Shown: positions 34,750-48,454 of the stretch, piece after piece | How the letters are laid out: each line of letters opens with the position of its first letter | Numbering within the stretch: the stretch's first letter is position 1 | Origin: Heterobilharzia americana | Taxonomy: Eukaryota; Platyhelminthes; Trematoda; Strigeidida; Schistosomatidae | NCBI GenBank assembly: GCA_944470555.2 | Contig: OX104127.1 | Coordinates: 142,804,786-142,868,785, forward strand | DNA length: 64,000 nt | Direction of reading: 5' to 3' | Made by a program: the position numbers and the translations under genes | The notes under the pieces: generated by a model | Seen by the model: only the letters and a program-made list of their open reading frames with translations | The model's database searches: none | What the model was told of the DNA's origin: nothing

Positions 34750-36310
34750 GTTATTTAGCGTTATTTAGTGGAGCCTTAGGTCTCTCAGCCTGTCCTCATA
34801 GGGCTTTGTAACACATTCTCACAACATCCTTCGTTGCTCGCCACATGGCTGTCCCCGGAAGGCTCTCATCTCCCTTCGGATATGATAGTCCAATGAAGTT
34901 GCTGACCCCTGAGTGAGGCCATATTTAGGCTTTCACAGACAGGATGGGTTTCAAGCTCAGGGCACCCGGTTGTCTACGTACGAAGTGCAGCATTGTGTAG
35001 GCTGTGAAGCTGTCCCCTTGGTAATTGGAGTTGGTGTTCATCTTTCAGGTCAGTATTAGTCGCAGTTCATTTTCCGTGGTCGCAGGGAAAGCCGTGTACC
35101 ACAGGGAGAAGAGGATATATTTTGCGAACCGAAGGTGAGGAGGGATATGATTCGGCATCTATCCAAGTTAAGTGCTAATCCGCTCGTATTCACTCATTCT
35201 GCGAAAGACCTGAGATCACTTTGTGATGCACTTGGTTCTGTCTCGGACATCATGGCTCTCCATAACTTAAAATCTTCAACGTAAAGTAGAATCGGGGGGA
35301 CTTGGGTCGTTCGCAAAAGGAAGAGGGAGCGTTAAACTCAGAGTCGCTCCTTGCGATACGCCAGGTGATGATGTCCTCCAAGTCGGGAAAACCCTGCTGA
35401 CTTTTGCCCTGAATTCTTCGCTGTCACATTAGTCCTGTTGATCCCCAATCTTGATATTATGCACATCAGAATAGTGTGAGAATGCGTAAAAGGGCCCTGG
35501 TAGAGTCCAGTCGACATAAGATTTCAAGTCTCAAGAGACCATAGCACCCGAATCTTTTCCGGCTCCAGACGCACGGAGTTCTACCCGTCGGGACAGCATA
35601 AACGACATGCATTGTGTTTTAGATCTATAACTGCACTTTTCAAGGTTTAATGCACGTTCATTGTTGATTACCGAGTTCTGAAGTCTTGCAGAGAAACACT
35701 CTTCTAGACAGCTGATTTCTCTGTGTAATTTCACATCGTCAATTTGAAGGAGGACTTCTTAAGGGAACCTGCGGACGAAAGTATTTTATGTTTCTCCAGG
35801 CACACAGGAACTTACTCGGATCCCGAGAAATAGGCCGTGTAGATATGAGGGCAGTCAGAAGATGGGCCCATATTTGATCTTGATCAAGCATAACTTATCA
35901 AAAAGAAGGTCCTGGTCAATGAGATCAGACGCTTCAGAAACGTCCAGGTAAATAACATCAGCTACGTCTCGACAGTCGCAATACTTATCCAGCCATCAAC
36001 TGCGGGCAGCGACTTGATGATGCGACAGTACGATAGTTGTAAGTCCGCGCTGTTGAGGTCTAAAAGATTTAGTCTCCATGATGTGAGCCCTCAGTCCGTC
36101 ACAGATTTTCAGCCCCGTTACTTTTGAATTGAATGATGAAATTGCCACCGGTCTGCAGTTCTTCGGGTTTCCTATTCGGCTTCCTTCGAACATTGATGTC
36201 ATGTGACTTAACTCTCGAGGATTGGACACTTTACCTTGACTTGGAGAATACTTCGATACCTTACTGAGAGGCTCCGCCAAGACTGTTGTTTCCACCCCCA
36301 GAGCCATCGC
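34750..36310 (-). mobile_element. Older CR1 RT copies, heavily decayed
   Basis: Segments parallel to the better element: 'ctctccataacttaaaatct' (35256) against 'cctccataacttgacatcat' (29160), and the former YADD region reads LLYVEDFKLWRA on the - strand, so the catalytic box is lost. From 35820 to 36300 a further piece ('ggtctgcagttcttcgggtt') encodes KNCRPVAISSFNSKVTGLKI, matching an NYRPV-type block. At least one, perhaps two, copies. Confidence 0.6.
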
Positions 36311-39300
36311 ATAGTTTTATAGTCAAGAGGAAGTATCCCGTATGAACAGCGGTAGCTTATGGTATACTCGTTCAGCGCTCAAGCTAAGGACTGAGAGTCC
36401 CACTTGGTCGCTGAGATGTTTGCAAACTCCCGATTGGGTAGTCGATAGTGAAAAGGTTCGCAGACACGGGCTGGTTAACAGCTTCACTGATTCAATGTCC
36501 CTACTATTTAGTCGATCAGGACCTACCAGTTAAGGTTCTTTCGCTGCGGACTGTTGAAACGGAAGAGACTATTTAAATTGGATGTGAATATATTTTTTAG
36601 CCTGAATTTATGCTGTTGTCTACCAGACATCATTGCCTTCGCGAATTGGTCCGTTCATACAGTTTCTATGCACGCTTCTGACCACTCCTTTTGTGTTCTG
36701 CCAGGCGCTGCATCCTTTACTTAGATAGTTTTTGCTTAGCACCCCAGCAACCTGTAGCAATCTTCAGTTAAGGGCGAAAAAAGTGGGTAGTGGCGGACGA
36801 GTCTTAAACCAGTGTTGACAATGAACCGCACACACAGCTTTCTCGTCCACTTGTTACAGTGAGAGGCTCAATTCCCCGGGGTTTTCAACGACGCTGGTGG
36901 AAGAATTGAGAGAGTTTAGCTTGGGTGATGTGCTGGAAGCCGATAGCAACACGACTAAAATACCCCATTGGTAGCGCCGCTAACCACAGCATTGTGATGC
37001 AAGCTCAAGACAAAGGCAGAGTATCAGTTCTGTCGAGGTCGCGGATGCGCTCGACGATTGCCAACAGGCACCAAACCTGCTGGCTGGGGTTCCTACCGAC
37101 TGCCCCTATGCAACTTACATCTGTGGTCACTCCCAAGAGAAGGAGGGAGGGTTTTCGGTCTATGCATCAAGAATTCTTCACTTATTGAGATGGTTCTAAG
37201 CGAGACAGGGTCTGACTTTCCTTCTAGCAAGCTACTCATCCCGCATTTTTGGCCGATCCTAGTTCTCCTAAAAAGCCGAAGGATCGAGGTTAAGCGAAGT
37301 TTTTGCACCTACATGGGATCCACAAAGTTAACCATAGGTAGACAAAGACCTCCTAGAGTTAGAATGCGTATGACCCAGCCTTCAGCAGCAAGTGGTCGTC
37401 TCTAATATTTGGTCGTCGTATCGGACACATGGACATGGTCTCCCATAAGTGACCCCCATTAAGTACTAAGTGGCTTATAGCCGGATCATAACTGTCGATT
37501 GGGAAAAAAATTTCATTCCTTTTCTACGAGGACTGAGTATGAAGCCAGGCATAAGCAATTCAGACTTAACCGAAGGCTTAATGATACATGCGCAGTACTT
37601 CGGGAATAAAAAGTATTATTTCAGTTGTTGATAGGGAGGGACAATGTGTAACCCGCCGACGATTTCAGTCAAAACTTAGGGAAAAAACATATGCTAAGCA
37701 ATCTAGATGTGCCATGCTAAGAGGAGCTGGATTAGGTTGATTGAGGGTTCAGCGTGACCCGATCAAGAAGAGCACCAGTACATGAAGTCCCTGACCGTTG
37801 GTCTCAGTTGTGAGAGATGCAAACTGCCCGGATAAGATCGGGGTTGCCGAGACAGTAAGAGTCAGTGACTGAGGACTCTTGGTGACGTGACCAAAGATTG
37901 GCCACATTGAAGCAGATGCATTAACTCTTTGACGCCTAAAGCTCGAATACTCACACTAACCTTCATCTTCAAATGGCTTATTTTCTCACACACAACTTAT
38001 CTACTTTGATGTCACCCCTTTTTTGTCCACCTGTTTTTGTGTACTGGTGTGAAGTGCAGCAAAGTAGTGAGTGCCTGTTGAGTAGGATAGGGAAAACCAA
38101 GAAATTCATCATCTTGTGCGGACAATTTTCACAAGTTGTTTCGAATGATGTGCATATATCTCTGCGTGCATTTGTTTATACGTATGTGTGGGTAATAAGC
38201 AAAAAGTAGTGGCAAAATTAAGCAAAACGGGCGCAAAGTGCCAAAATTTGCCAGTGTATTAATTGTTGTATTGTGTGGTGATGGGCTGTGCCGCACCACT
38301 AAAGTCAATAAAACACTTATGGTAAGAACATTCACATGCATGAGCAAACCATTTCCCCTGAAATTCTAATGATACATTGACAATAATAGGTACGCGCTTC
38401 AAATACCTGTAAGCCTATTCTTCTTCTGAACTGTTTAGAATTTACCAGATGCAGAACACAAATCGCTAGAGCTACATATGGAAAGTTGTGCCAAGCTGTG
38501 GTTGGTAGAATGCTTCTCACATAAAGATAAGAAGAATCTAGCTTCATAACCACGTGAGACTAACAAAATCAACGTAGGATCTCAAGAAGAAGTAGGTCGG
38601 CTCGATTTGTTGTACTTTACAGTGGTACACAAAGAACAAACGGGTAGGAAAGGACCCATATCAAGGTAGAAGAAGTTGTGTGAGAGGATAGACTGGTGGT
38701 TGCCATGCTGGTGGTAAAAGAGTGTATGATTCAGGAGATGACTAAGGAACTCGGGAGGGGGGGTAAGAAGGGAGAGAAACGAGCGGAACAAACGAAACTT
38801 CATGAAAAACTCAGACGAGAGGGTGAAAAGACCAGAATGATTGGACAGGTTTAAGTGAATGCATTTACAAAGTAGATGACAATAGAGACGTACAGAAACA
38901 GAAGATTTTGGTGGGGATTATGAAAACACAAACGGTGACGACGTTAGAGTTTGGTCCATAACGAAAAAGATAGGGCGTCTAAAAAAGGAAAGAGGTCAGT
39001 TGGCTGTCATGGAAGATGGTAAGTCTGATTCGTATTAGTGATAATAACGGCGACGAAAAAGGATTAGTCTAAAACTGACAGGAAATTCTGAACCGATGCA
39101 ACGCCGGGCTGTTGCTTCAACCTGGTTCATACGTCAACTAAATAGGCACCTTAGAAGTCAACAGTTGACAGACAGGCCACAGGCCCCCAGAAGGATATGG
39201 GGGGATTACGAATGACGGAACAATGGCCCAACATCCAGCTTATAAAATTCTGAGACTCGGCCCCAAATTTTTATTTGGAATCCTGGAGAGAGTAGCTCAC

Positions 39301-40039
39301 TTCCAAGTGGAAATCTCCCCCTAACCCCTTCAACACTACAGTCTGCGTGGCCATGAGCGTTATCTTTAACCTGTTCCCAGTCATCATAAATTTCGCTGTA
39401 ATTTCTTTACTGCTAGATGTGATACACAAGGAATCTCTTACCATTAAAGTTGAGACGCATTATCGCGTAACCGCAGCTTGCAACAATAGAAAGCACACTT
39501 TCCTATGAAAATCGTCTTGAGGTGGTCAGCTGGGAACTAATGCCTGTAATAATATCTCTCACCCGCTTGACACAAGCAACCAACCATTTCAAGTTTTCGG
39601 AAACTTTTGTCGATTAAGCTTTTTGTCAAATTTTAGCAAGGTTTTATTGCATACAAAACGCTTGAAGTGAATTCCAGCTCATACATTTTTCATGTTTGAT
39701 TACCCTCTTTCTCGTCGTAACGAAACACACCTCACGTCTGTGTGATGGCACGTCTGAGGTACTCGTTAAAAAATTTCATTCACGTGAGCTTGTTTTATGG
39801 GTCACACCAATGGCTAACTCCTTAAGTGTTGTAAGTTAAAAGCCATATACAGTTTATGAGGGAGTGGAAACCCCTTCCAGTTCATGCCAGCAAAAGAAGC
39901 GTTTCTGACGAGAAAAATAAACTATTACTAAGAAGCCACCCACACCAGACTATGCAGTTCTCATCAGCGAGGCGGTGTGTGAAACGGCATCTGAGATCTT
40001 ATTCTGATCTCAGACTCAGGCTGGTAGGGATCTTGAGGT
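36311..40039. other. Old unassigned DNA
   Basis: No host exon, RNA gene or identifiable element could be supported over 3.7 kb. Short open frames on both strands lack family motifs. The base composition is less AT-rich than the introns of the first 25 kb, similar to the decayed CR1 copies around it, so this may be mutated retroelement sequence. Confidence 0.35.
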
Positions 40040-40270
40040 TTCAACATGTTGTTTAAGCATCATAGGCTACTAGAAAGGGGCTCAGGAAACCATTTGTAAG
40101 CCTTGCATAGGGAGCCCCTTCCATCCAGAAACCAATGTCTAGCAGCAAGTCGAAGTAAACCAGTTGATTTTTCCGTCCATTCCCTGCTTTTGCAGAATAG
40201 TTGTCGCTTTTTGGAGAGCTTTGATGCAGCAGATATGGCCGTACCCGCGTTAAACGTCACGAAGAGTTGG
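40040..40270 (-). mobile_element. CR1 C-terminal fragment, decayed
   Basis: The - strand reads ASKLSKKRQLFCKSREWTEK followed by STGLLRLAARHW, which follows the pattern ESAKRSGAVPQDQEASARKS-VGLHKL of the copy at 28006. Short and old. Confidence 0.45.
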
Positions 40271-41410
40271 GTATAATTAGTTTCAGGTGTTCGTTACACG
40301 AACATAAGCTTTTACGCAGGTGGCAGCCGTGTTCAGAAGCAGAAAGCCACGAGTTTTCCCAGTTGCTGGCCTATTTGCAAACGCTCAAAGAGATAAAAGT
40401 GATGTAGTTAAATACGTAAAGTGCGTTAAAGAAGGCTGAACTCGCACCCATCACTGGTGGCTGCCCAGAGGCCGTTAGAAGGCTCTAAACGAAGTGGCCT
40501 GAGCCGTCTCTGCAAGGAGACCTGGCATCCATTAAGAGGTAAGCGTGGCAACTGACGTCTGACATATTATGTTTGAGGTGCGGGTTCAGCGTCTTAACAT
40601 TTCCTAAAATATGAACCAAAACTTTAGTTCAGCAGGTGACAAGGGTGGCGTCATTGGTACCTATCATATGACGTAACTAAAATTTTTCATAGCCTTCTGC
40701 GGAACGGGGGAGAGTCCAAAGATCGTACCTTCTAAGCAAAATATCTTAAGGCGAATTATTTGACCGGGTCAAAATGCATTCTACGCACACTTGTCCCTCT
40801 CACGCCAGACAAAGAAAGAGCAAAATCTGGAACTCCAGGCGAGGCATATGATAATTTGAAAAATCTCTCCAAACAGTCTAAAAGTAAAAAATAGAGAGAT
40901 TCCCAATAGTTACACATATCAATTTGGCAAGAAATGCCCTTCTACCGCAGATGAAGCTGAGTTTTAGGTTTTACTGAACTAGACCACCCATATTCTTCTC
41001 CATCCATGACGCCTCCGGTTCTACAACAGCCAGACCATACGCACAGCATGCGCAGGGTTAAACCGTTATGGATTCGATGTGCTTATAGTGTATGTATATA
41101 TTCCGAAACGAATATAATACGCACGCGTAGCTGACTGCTAACTTGGTGCGCAAGGGACACTGGCTGCAACCCCGGGGCGAATAGAGAGGAGACTGAAGCT
41201 GGCAGATGGAAGAGTGTATTACTCCGAGAATGTAATATAATAACAATGAATCAATCCAAAACACGTGAATAAGCATACACATGAAAAATGACCTTGTCCG
41301 CAAGTGGAAAATTCGCATAGTAAGAGCAAACGTTCACTAGTCAGCCAATTACATTACAATGGAGGCAGAAATAGACTATTAGTCATACCGCAAAAATAAT
41401 GTGGGAATGA
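40271..41410. other. Unassigned DNA
   Basis: Nothing recognised. Confidence 0.35.
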
Positions 41411-41414
41411 CACG

Positions 41415-42130
41415 TTAAAATGTTCGGATCGATAACAATGTTTTATGCAAAACTGGGGCATCGCAACATAAACGCAAGCCCACTGTTTTTTGGTTCGATT
41501 TTTCCAATCCTGCACAAGTACTTCTGCAAGAACATCTTGTCTTCACGACCTCTGATCCCCCCCCACGGTTTGGCACCGTCAGCATAAAGGAGGGTTTCAG
41601 GAGAAACCTGTTGAGGAAAGTTGTTTGTGCATAGTGGAACAAGAGGAAGCCCTAGCAATGAACCCTTAGTGACTTCATTTGTTCTCTAGGTCCGCACACA
41701 CATGAGAAAACTTACTGCAGATATGAATAAACGGATGAATAAATATGATGACAACCAGTGTATGAGCAGTGGGCTGGTCTGCATTAGCTTTAGTTCACCA
41801 AAAGGGAAGTCGTGGTTAGAGCGATCAAACGCTTGGGGAAGTACTGGGTAAACGATATCTCTTTGCCTCGACGGCATGTACTGCCAGTCAACTTATCTGC
41901 TGAGATATGTTAGTTAGTGATGTCACAGTACGACTTTATAAACCAGTGCAACGGGAGTATAAAGATGCTAATCGACGCAAGATGATCCTCTAATCCATCA
42001 CAAGCTAACGACTTTGTCACTTTGGGGGGTATGCGTAAGAGGGACATTTGACGGTAAGTCTTCCAGTTGGTTCTTGATAAGCGTTGAAGACTGGTGTTAC
42101 GTGACTTAACCTCCAAGGATTGGGGACTAG
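41415..42130 (-). mobile_element. CR1 RT fragment, catalytic box lost
   Basis: The - strand reads LPLVPLCTNNFPQQVSPETL then LLYADGAKPWGG, aligning with LFLLFANDLPQHISSPILLYADDVKLW of the main element. YADD has become YADG. Further upstream, - strand pieces up to 42120 resemble FDRSNHDFP (former FDTVSHHIL). Confidence 0.65.
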
Positions 42131-43450
42131 CCCCACCGGTCTGAAAAATATTTAAATAATTCACTCGAATGTTCGACCGGTGGTGATGTGTAGCCTGCAT
42201 CACTTATTCTTCTCAAGCTCCTTATGCCTAACCCCACTATTACACTACCCACTCTCTCTTTCACGCCACATTTCGAACAAAGCTGGACGCTAATCAACAG
42301 GACAAGAATTGCGGGAACATTACTGATCTCATCAACAGCTCTGTCGCCACCCAATATAAGTCAGCCTGCGTCCCGAGAAGCAAGCTTCGGATAATGATGA
42401 TAATTTTTTTGACAGTAGGGGTGTCGCCGTCCTACGGGTACGAACTACCTATCGGTTTTGAACCCTTTGTAAGCTGGACTAGGTTGTTAATTTACGATGC
42501 TGCGAAAATTAGTTACAGTTGGAACTCAAAATAAGTCCATATGGATATTGGTTGTAATGTAACTTAAGTAATGGCCCCATCACATTTATGCGCAACATGT
42601 TCACTTACGCTGAACAAGGTAATAAACATACATATCGGTGAAATAACAAAGTTTATAAGCTTTTGAAGTCGTATGAAACGAAGTTGCACTCTATTTGCGT
42701 TGCATGTAGTAGTAGCGGTGCATTTATGGCTGTTCACAGCCCTGCAGAAACAGTCATGGCATCGATTGATGAGGCGCATACCTTTAAAAACTGTAGAGTA
42801 TCATTGAGTAAGATATTAACGGAAGATAGGAAAACACTAAACCCAACAAGACTTGAGAATAAGGTTTTGGGGTGCAGTACACAAGGAGAGCGAAGTGTGG
42901 AAATTGCGGTACGAAGTACAGCATGGAGGTAAGGACCGCCAAACTGTCATGACAACACAGGCTAGGTTAATGATAAATAAATGTAAAATTATAGTTAACA
43001 CTGGTTGCCTGGGATATTTCTGTGTAGCATCGAAAGTTGTTCCCAGTACTTCTCGGGATGAATACTTTACACCCTTTCGCAGCCAGGAAGATCAGGAGTT
43101 CTTGGGATTGGCGTGACAAAATGCGTGCGGGGACTTTTGATCACATCACCTGCGCATACTCCCTCCGGAATTAAAACGATGTCTTGGCGTAGGAAGATCA
43201 GGCAATCATTACCTCTAAGGCTACAAGCGGGTAAACTAAATAGACTGCTGCAGCCACATAGCCTCCCACACTGCCTGATAGGATGCGTCGTCTCTTTGTT
43301 AGGCTCTAACGATGGCTTAGCGTGGACCCATGTAGTTGGTGCCGCCAACATATAACTTTCTGTTGTTATCTGCTAGCCGTCGACGACCAGCATGTATGAG
43401 AATGATTAATGGTTTACCAAATATATGCCCATTTGGGGCATAGAAACTTC
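42131..43450. other. Unassigned DNA
   Basis: No supportable gene. The - strand near 43340-43370 may continue the gag fragment above it into a protease region (NRKLYVGGTN), but this is too weak to call. Confidence 0.3.
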
Positions 43451-43469
43451 AGCTAGGTGGAAAATAAGG

Positions 43470-44020
43470 TGAATAGGTTTGTGTTAACGTAAGTTGAGGT
43501 AGGCGTACCGTCTCCTGCATTTTCCGGCTTCGTCCTCATGGGTGTTGTGAAACCTGCACCACTTGGTGTCTTCCACCCTGTTAGGTTTAGTTTTTGGATA
43601 ACCCCATGAGTTACTGCAACGGTCTGAGACGCGTTTCTGTGACATGCTGCGCAGCCCAGGGCCCCGACTTCGTTGCAGCTGTTTAACTGAGTTACACCAC
43701 TTGTTTGTTCCTGGATTCTGGCTATAGGGTTTATCACCGACAGAATACACGTCGAAGACGGGTCTGCTACAGAACTCCATATTTTATCTTCTGAAGCTGT
43801 CAGGTCATCTAGTGGAACTGACTGAAGTGTCGCTAACATGGTTTGCACGGGTTGTGGAAGTTCTGAGAGATGCAGTTCTCGGAAAGGTCCATCATCGAAC
43901 GTTCATGCGTCTATAACTTCCCGCATGCGTGCGAGGACTTCATTGGCTGAGTGGCTGCCCAGCTCGATGCACGAGGCGATTCGTCTAGGCGCTGGAGATC
44001 TGCAATACATGCCTGTTTAA
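43470..44020 (-). mobile_element. Ty3/gypsy gag fragment
   Basis: On the - strand: SANEVLARMREVIDA, a stop, TFDDGPFRELHLSELPQPVQ, TMLATLQSVPLDDLTASEDK. After a frame change it reads TKWCRFHNTHEDEAGKCRRR. The 'REL-L--LP--VQ--LA' capsid pattern and the C--H----G--A--C finger match gag polyproteins of platyhelminth Ty3/gypsy elements. LTRs were not found. Confidence 0.6.
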
Positions 44021-44239
44021 GTTCCGCGGTAGTGGACTTATGACAGCAAGAAATCGAGAATGGGGATCTGTGACTCCTTGTTCTCAAAAATCTGCCTCGG
44101 CATACAGAAACCGTGTTTTTGCATTATAAGGCCAGCGTGGCCTGAGTTCGACAGTGTTCGTTGTCGGCTTAATACGGGTGAGCTTCGGAGTATGGCCGGA
44201 CACAGGAGGGGGTTGTATGTTGATATACAAAGGTTATCA

Positions 44240-44920
44240 AAGTGAAAACAATATATAAGTGAACAAATGGAACGGGTTCAACGATTTAAGATCTGTTCTT
44301 GGTCGGAATTCGCCATCACGTCGGGCCCACCAATTTAGGAACTGTCGTGGTGCGAACTAGGCAGACGCGGGGGCCAGTCACCAATTATTCGAACTTGTTA
44401 TGTACCCACGAATACAAGACCAAGGAAGAACACAATAGCATAGTCAGATGGAATGGTATATCTGAGAGGTCGTGCCAAGATGCCAATGCGTTCCAGCTTG
44501 CTAGTTAGACGGTCGATTACGAGCAGTGCGACGTAACACGACAGCGTGCCAAATGACGTGGATGCTTGACCTTGTGCCTCCAGCCCAGTGAGTCCAGCTA
44601 AACTGTGAAGGTCAGCATCAACGATGAATCTCACCAAGCCCTAGGCTATTGATTCTAGGGAATTGGGTGACTCAGCAGTCATCTTCAAAAATAATCGTAG
44701 ATGTCCGGAGATTGCTGTCAAGTTCTACCAGGGATGTTATAAGAAATGACGGCACCATAAAACTGGGGGCCTAAGCCAACGGTTGGTCAGAAAATTGCCC
44801 AGTCTTACCCCAATGATGTGTAAAAGATGCGACGAGAAAGGTTTACCTTCCGAATGGGAAGATGCAGTCACGGAAGTTTCGTTGCATCATTTTACTAAGT
44901 CAAAAACATGGATAAAAATT
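44240..44920. other. Unassigned DNA
   Basis: Nothing recognised. Confidence 0.3.
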
Positions 44921-44929
44921 TCAGCTGCC

Positions 44930-45090
44930 TAACCTTTTGCGCATCTGTGATCTATCGCAACTTATAACCGAAAGGTGAATTCGACCACATGGTAGAAAAG
45001 GGTATTGTCAATCCGTCAAACGGTCACTAGGCGTCGCCGGTGGATTTGGCTCACAAAAATGGTGGCCCAAATATCGGAATTTCTGACGAT
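44930..45090 (+). mobile_element. Ty3/gypsy RT N-terminal fragment
   Basis: The + strand reads FDHMVEKGIVNPSNGH, a stop, ASPVDLAHKNGGPNI, the usual 'F--ML--GII-PS-S-WASP---V-KK-G' start of gypsy reverse transcriptase. It is opposite in strand to the gag fragment at 43470-44020, so the two are not one intact element in place. Confidence 0.5.
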
Positions 45091-48000
45091 GGCCCTGGTA
45101 ACACACAGATATAACAACCGCCGGAGCAACAAAAGACAGGATCAGGTCGAACCGTCAGGTTCAGTGAGTATTTAAAGTCACATTCAACCAAGTTCTTCCA
45201 GTCCTGACAACCACTCACCTGAAAACGAAGCTAACCGGGAGTGACCTCATATGATGCGCCAACCCTGAAGTCTTATTGAATGGTTTGATGGTGAAACCTC
45301 TTATATTCTCCACCATGATAAGAAAACAGCAGCTGGGTAGGATTGCACCCCTGGCTTTACTTTTTCAAATGACTCTGATTACAACATTATAGACCTGAAC
45401 AACTGCTATACTGTGCATGATACCATACAATACGAGACCCAAATTTGTGCCCGCCGTCCACCTTTAGGCAGTACAAAATTATGGAATGCGGATATATCCC
45501 CGGATTCATTTTTCTCAACATTCGAAATGCAATATACTCCTACAGACTTTCTGACTTACTATCGCTTTGGGTTTTGGGAGCTGTGGAAATTCGTGTCTTA
45601 ATTACGTGCTACTTAGTGGATTTGACGTAGCATATATCTCTTTAAGTGTCCCTCAAGACCTAAACCAGCACTCCTGTGGTTCCCCTAAAGGGATCTAATG
45701 TTTCGACTCCTCCGAAACGTGCACCTTGTGAATATCTCTATTCTATGTTCTCCACACCGTTATTAATTTTGCATGTCAACTACTCGCTTCAACGATCCCA
45801 AAGTCCAATTGTTTCCATCTGCAATGTCAGTCACTATCATGACCGAGCCGTCTACTTGGATATTTTTCTCAGAGTTTATCCTCCTGTGAAGCCGCTATGG
45901 CAGGAGAACACACTTCTTGGGGCAAAGTTTACAACCGTCCCCGGAGAGCTTACCACTATAGTGTGTTTCCTCAGACCCGGCCGTGCTGTCCGTTGATGTC
46001 AGTAACTTAGTGGAAGTTAGCACTGAGATCTTCAACGTCGGAAATAAACACAATCAAGAGACGGTTGTTAGTTATGCATTCTGCTTCTGCTATCATTGTC
46101 CAGATACCTCACCCACCGACGACCCCTCTTTCAAGAGGGCGTTCAATACCTAGAATATCGTTCGAATCATATGTCCGCAAACACCAACCCTGTCACTTGC
46201 TGCTACAGGACCGAGACGGAGGCCCATCTGTTGACTAACTGAGCTAGTGTTAGTCCGCTTTTGTTACCATCCTCATAAGCATTTATCTGACTCTTTTTTG
46301 TCACCTACCAAACTCCTACTAAATGCAAGCGGAAGTGAACTGAAATAGTCTGTTCCGGCTGAATAAAATGAGAGCCAAAAAATCACTCCCTTTCAGAGTG
46401 CACAAGGAACGATTTTTGTGCTGAGTTTTAATACTGTATCTCACTAACTAATAAACCCAGAGTGATGCGTAACTGCAAGTGGAAGCTCAGTCAGTCAGTA
46501 CTTCGATGAATTCGAAGGATTCTGTCTTCACAAACGGACTCTCCTAGTGACCATGGGCCAGCACTAGTGTTTTACTTCTGTGGCGCATTCGGGCGTCTGG
46601 TGAATGTGACAGTCACCTGATTGTGAGCGTGATCGGCTGATTTTGTTTTGTCGAAATACTGCATGTGTTGCTCACGTGATGGGATAACTGTTCCTCAGAT
46701 TTGCGAAAAACTTAGGGGACCAAAATCTCTAAATTGATGTATGATAAACGGCTGTTCATAGGAAAACGATTGAGTTGTGCATTGTTGCATTTCGGATTGC
46801 AGTGCCCGCACTATACGTAAATTTCAGGAACTTGAAGCTGAAATGCCAAGTAGTAATTGGTTCGCAGGCCAGAACTCTGGTTGCACTTATAGGAAGTACC
46901 TTTAGGTGCTTTCTGATTCCATGCAACTAAGTGGAATGTGGTCCTATCAGAGACCAAGTTGTTTTAAATACGCTTATTTATTCGGATTTCTCGTTCACTC
47001 TTCTGGGTTTTTTGAGAGACGCATTTTGGATTACTGGCTTTAAGTGGAGCGACATCAGGAGGGGGAAGTTGCACGTAAACTGAAGTCAGTTTATACTGAT
47101 TCAGAAGAATAAAAACGCAGTGGTATAGAATATGTTGCTAACTCTGTAAAAATCAACCTTCTGAGGTGTTTGTCATTAACTACTGACTCGAATTGCATTT
47201 TTATTTTGTGTAAGTGATTGGTGTGCAGGACGATGTTGCACCGGCATAAGCAGTTTGCTTCATTCGTAGACCTATCCTACATAGTGGTGTTACTAGCTTG
47301 ACAATAGATTGTCAGACCAAAAAGAGGAAACCAAGGCGTATAATGGAGAAGCAAAGGGGAGACTCAGTGTACGAATGAAGTGACAGTCTTGGGGAAATGT
47401 AATTAAGTCCCCTTTTCATGTTTTCCCCCCTGAAGTTTCTTTCCCCAGTCAACCTAGGTGTCCGCTTCTTCCACTTGAAGTCCTCTCATTTATATCTTCC
47501 CGCCTACCTATCCTGGCTCTGCTACAAGTTCGCATCTCACACGTACGAAATTTATCAATCGAAACCACACTGTGATCTTTCAATCCAGTGGCCATGGAAT
47601 ATGCTTCTAAACGGTTTTGTTACCCGGAAGACGTATGCTGTTGTTGTTTTCCGCTTTCATTTCATCTTCGCCAGCGGTCAGTTGTGGGAATAAAGTTTGT
47701 ATAGTTTAACCGAAAAAATGTCGGTGCACTTTAGAGAACCAGGTCAAATGAGTGACACAGGAGTGTTTACTACTACCTGGCTCGTGCTGGGACATTTCGC
47801 AAGCCTGTTTCTCAGGTCGGGTAAGAGGGCTTTTAAAGCATCGTCAAAGTCCCCCATTATCTCATTCTCTCTTAAGCAGAAGCTAACGAAGTTAGCAATT
47901 GTGAAGGACGAAACAAGAAGCCGTCACCAGAGAATATTCTTACATCGAATGGCCTTATGGAAGCCTTATTTACCTACCTCCAGCTCCCTGGTTGTTTGCA

Positions 48001-48450
48001 GTATAATTCTGTGCTATTACCGAAGATTGCGACCCAAACAGCATATATTTCATAGATAATCAAATGCCATCGGCAGCTTTCACGATTATTTTCGCAGTGC
48101 CAAACGCAATATATGGAAGATGTTTGTCTCTACGAAAGCATCCCGAAACCCTTGCTCTTTCGGCACCTTCTAAACACCGCCAAGCTGTTCTCAGGTTTCC
48201 AACGGGAAAGGTATATATTAGTCTTTTAGCCGCACATAACTTGATCCTGCTTCCCCATCCAGCATAGTTTCCAAAAAAGGAACCATATATTTCGTCAGTT
48301 GCATTTTCTTCCTCAGTAGGCCTTCGTAATGCTTGGAAGTAGTTGATGATTGTAGCCACTAATTATTTTCATGTTTCGTGCCTCCTGATCAAAGTGGAAA
48401 GTTGTAGGAAGTGCTAACAACGAGACGATTGGTTGTTGTTTACTTGGTAC
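45091..48450. other. Old unassigned DNA
   Basis: No exon or element identified. Possibly the remains of the gypsy pol region at its low-coordinate end. Confidence 0.3.
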
Positions 48451-48454
48451 GACA

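Noticed and set aside
43067..43351. Cysteine-rich open frame on the - strand
   Set aside because: Cysteine spacing does not match a known finger; may be decayed gypsy sequence but cannot be shown.
47697..48059. 120-codon open frame on the + strand
   Set aside because: No motif, no splice context, and located in old mutated DNA.
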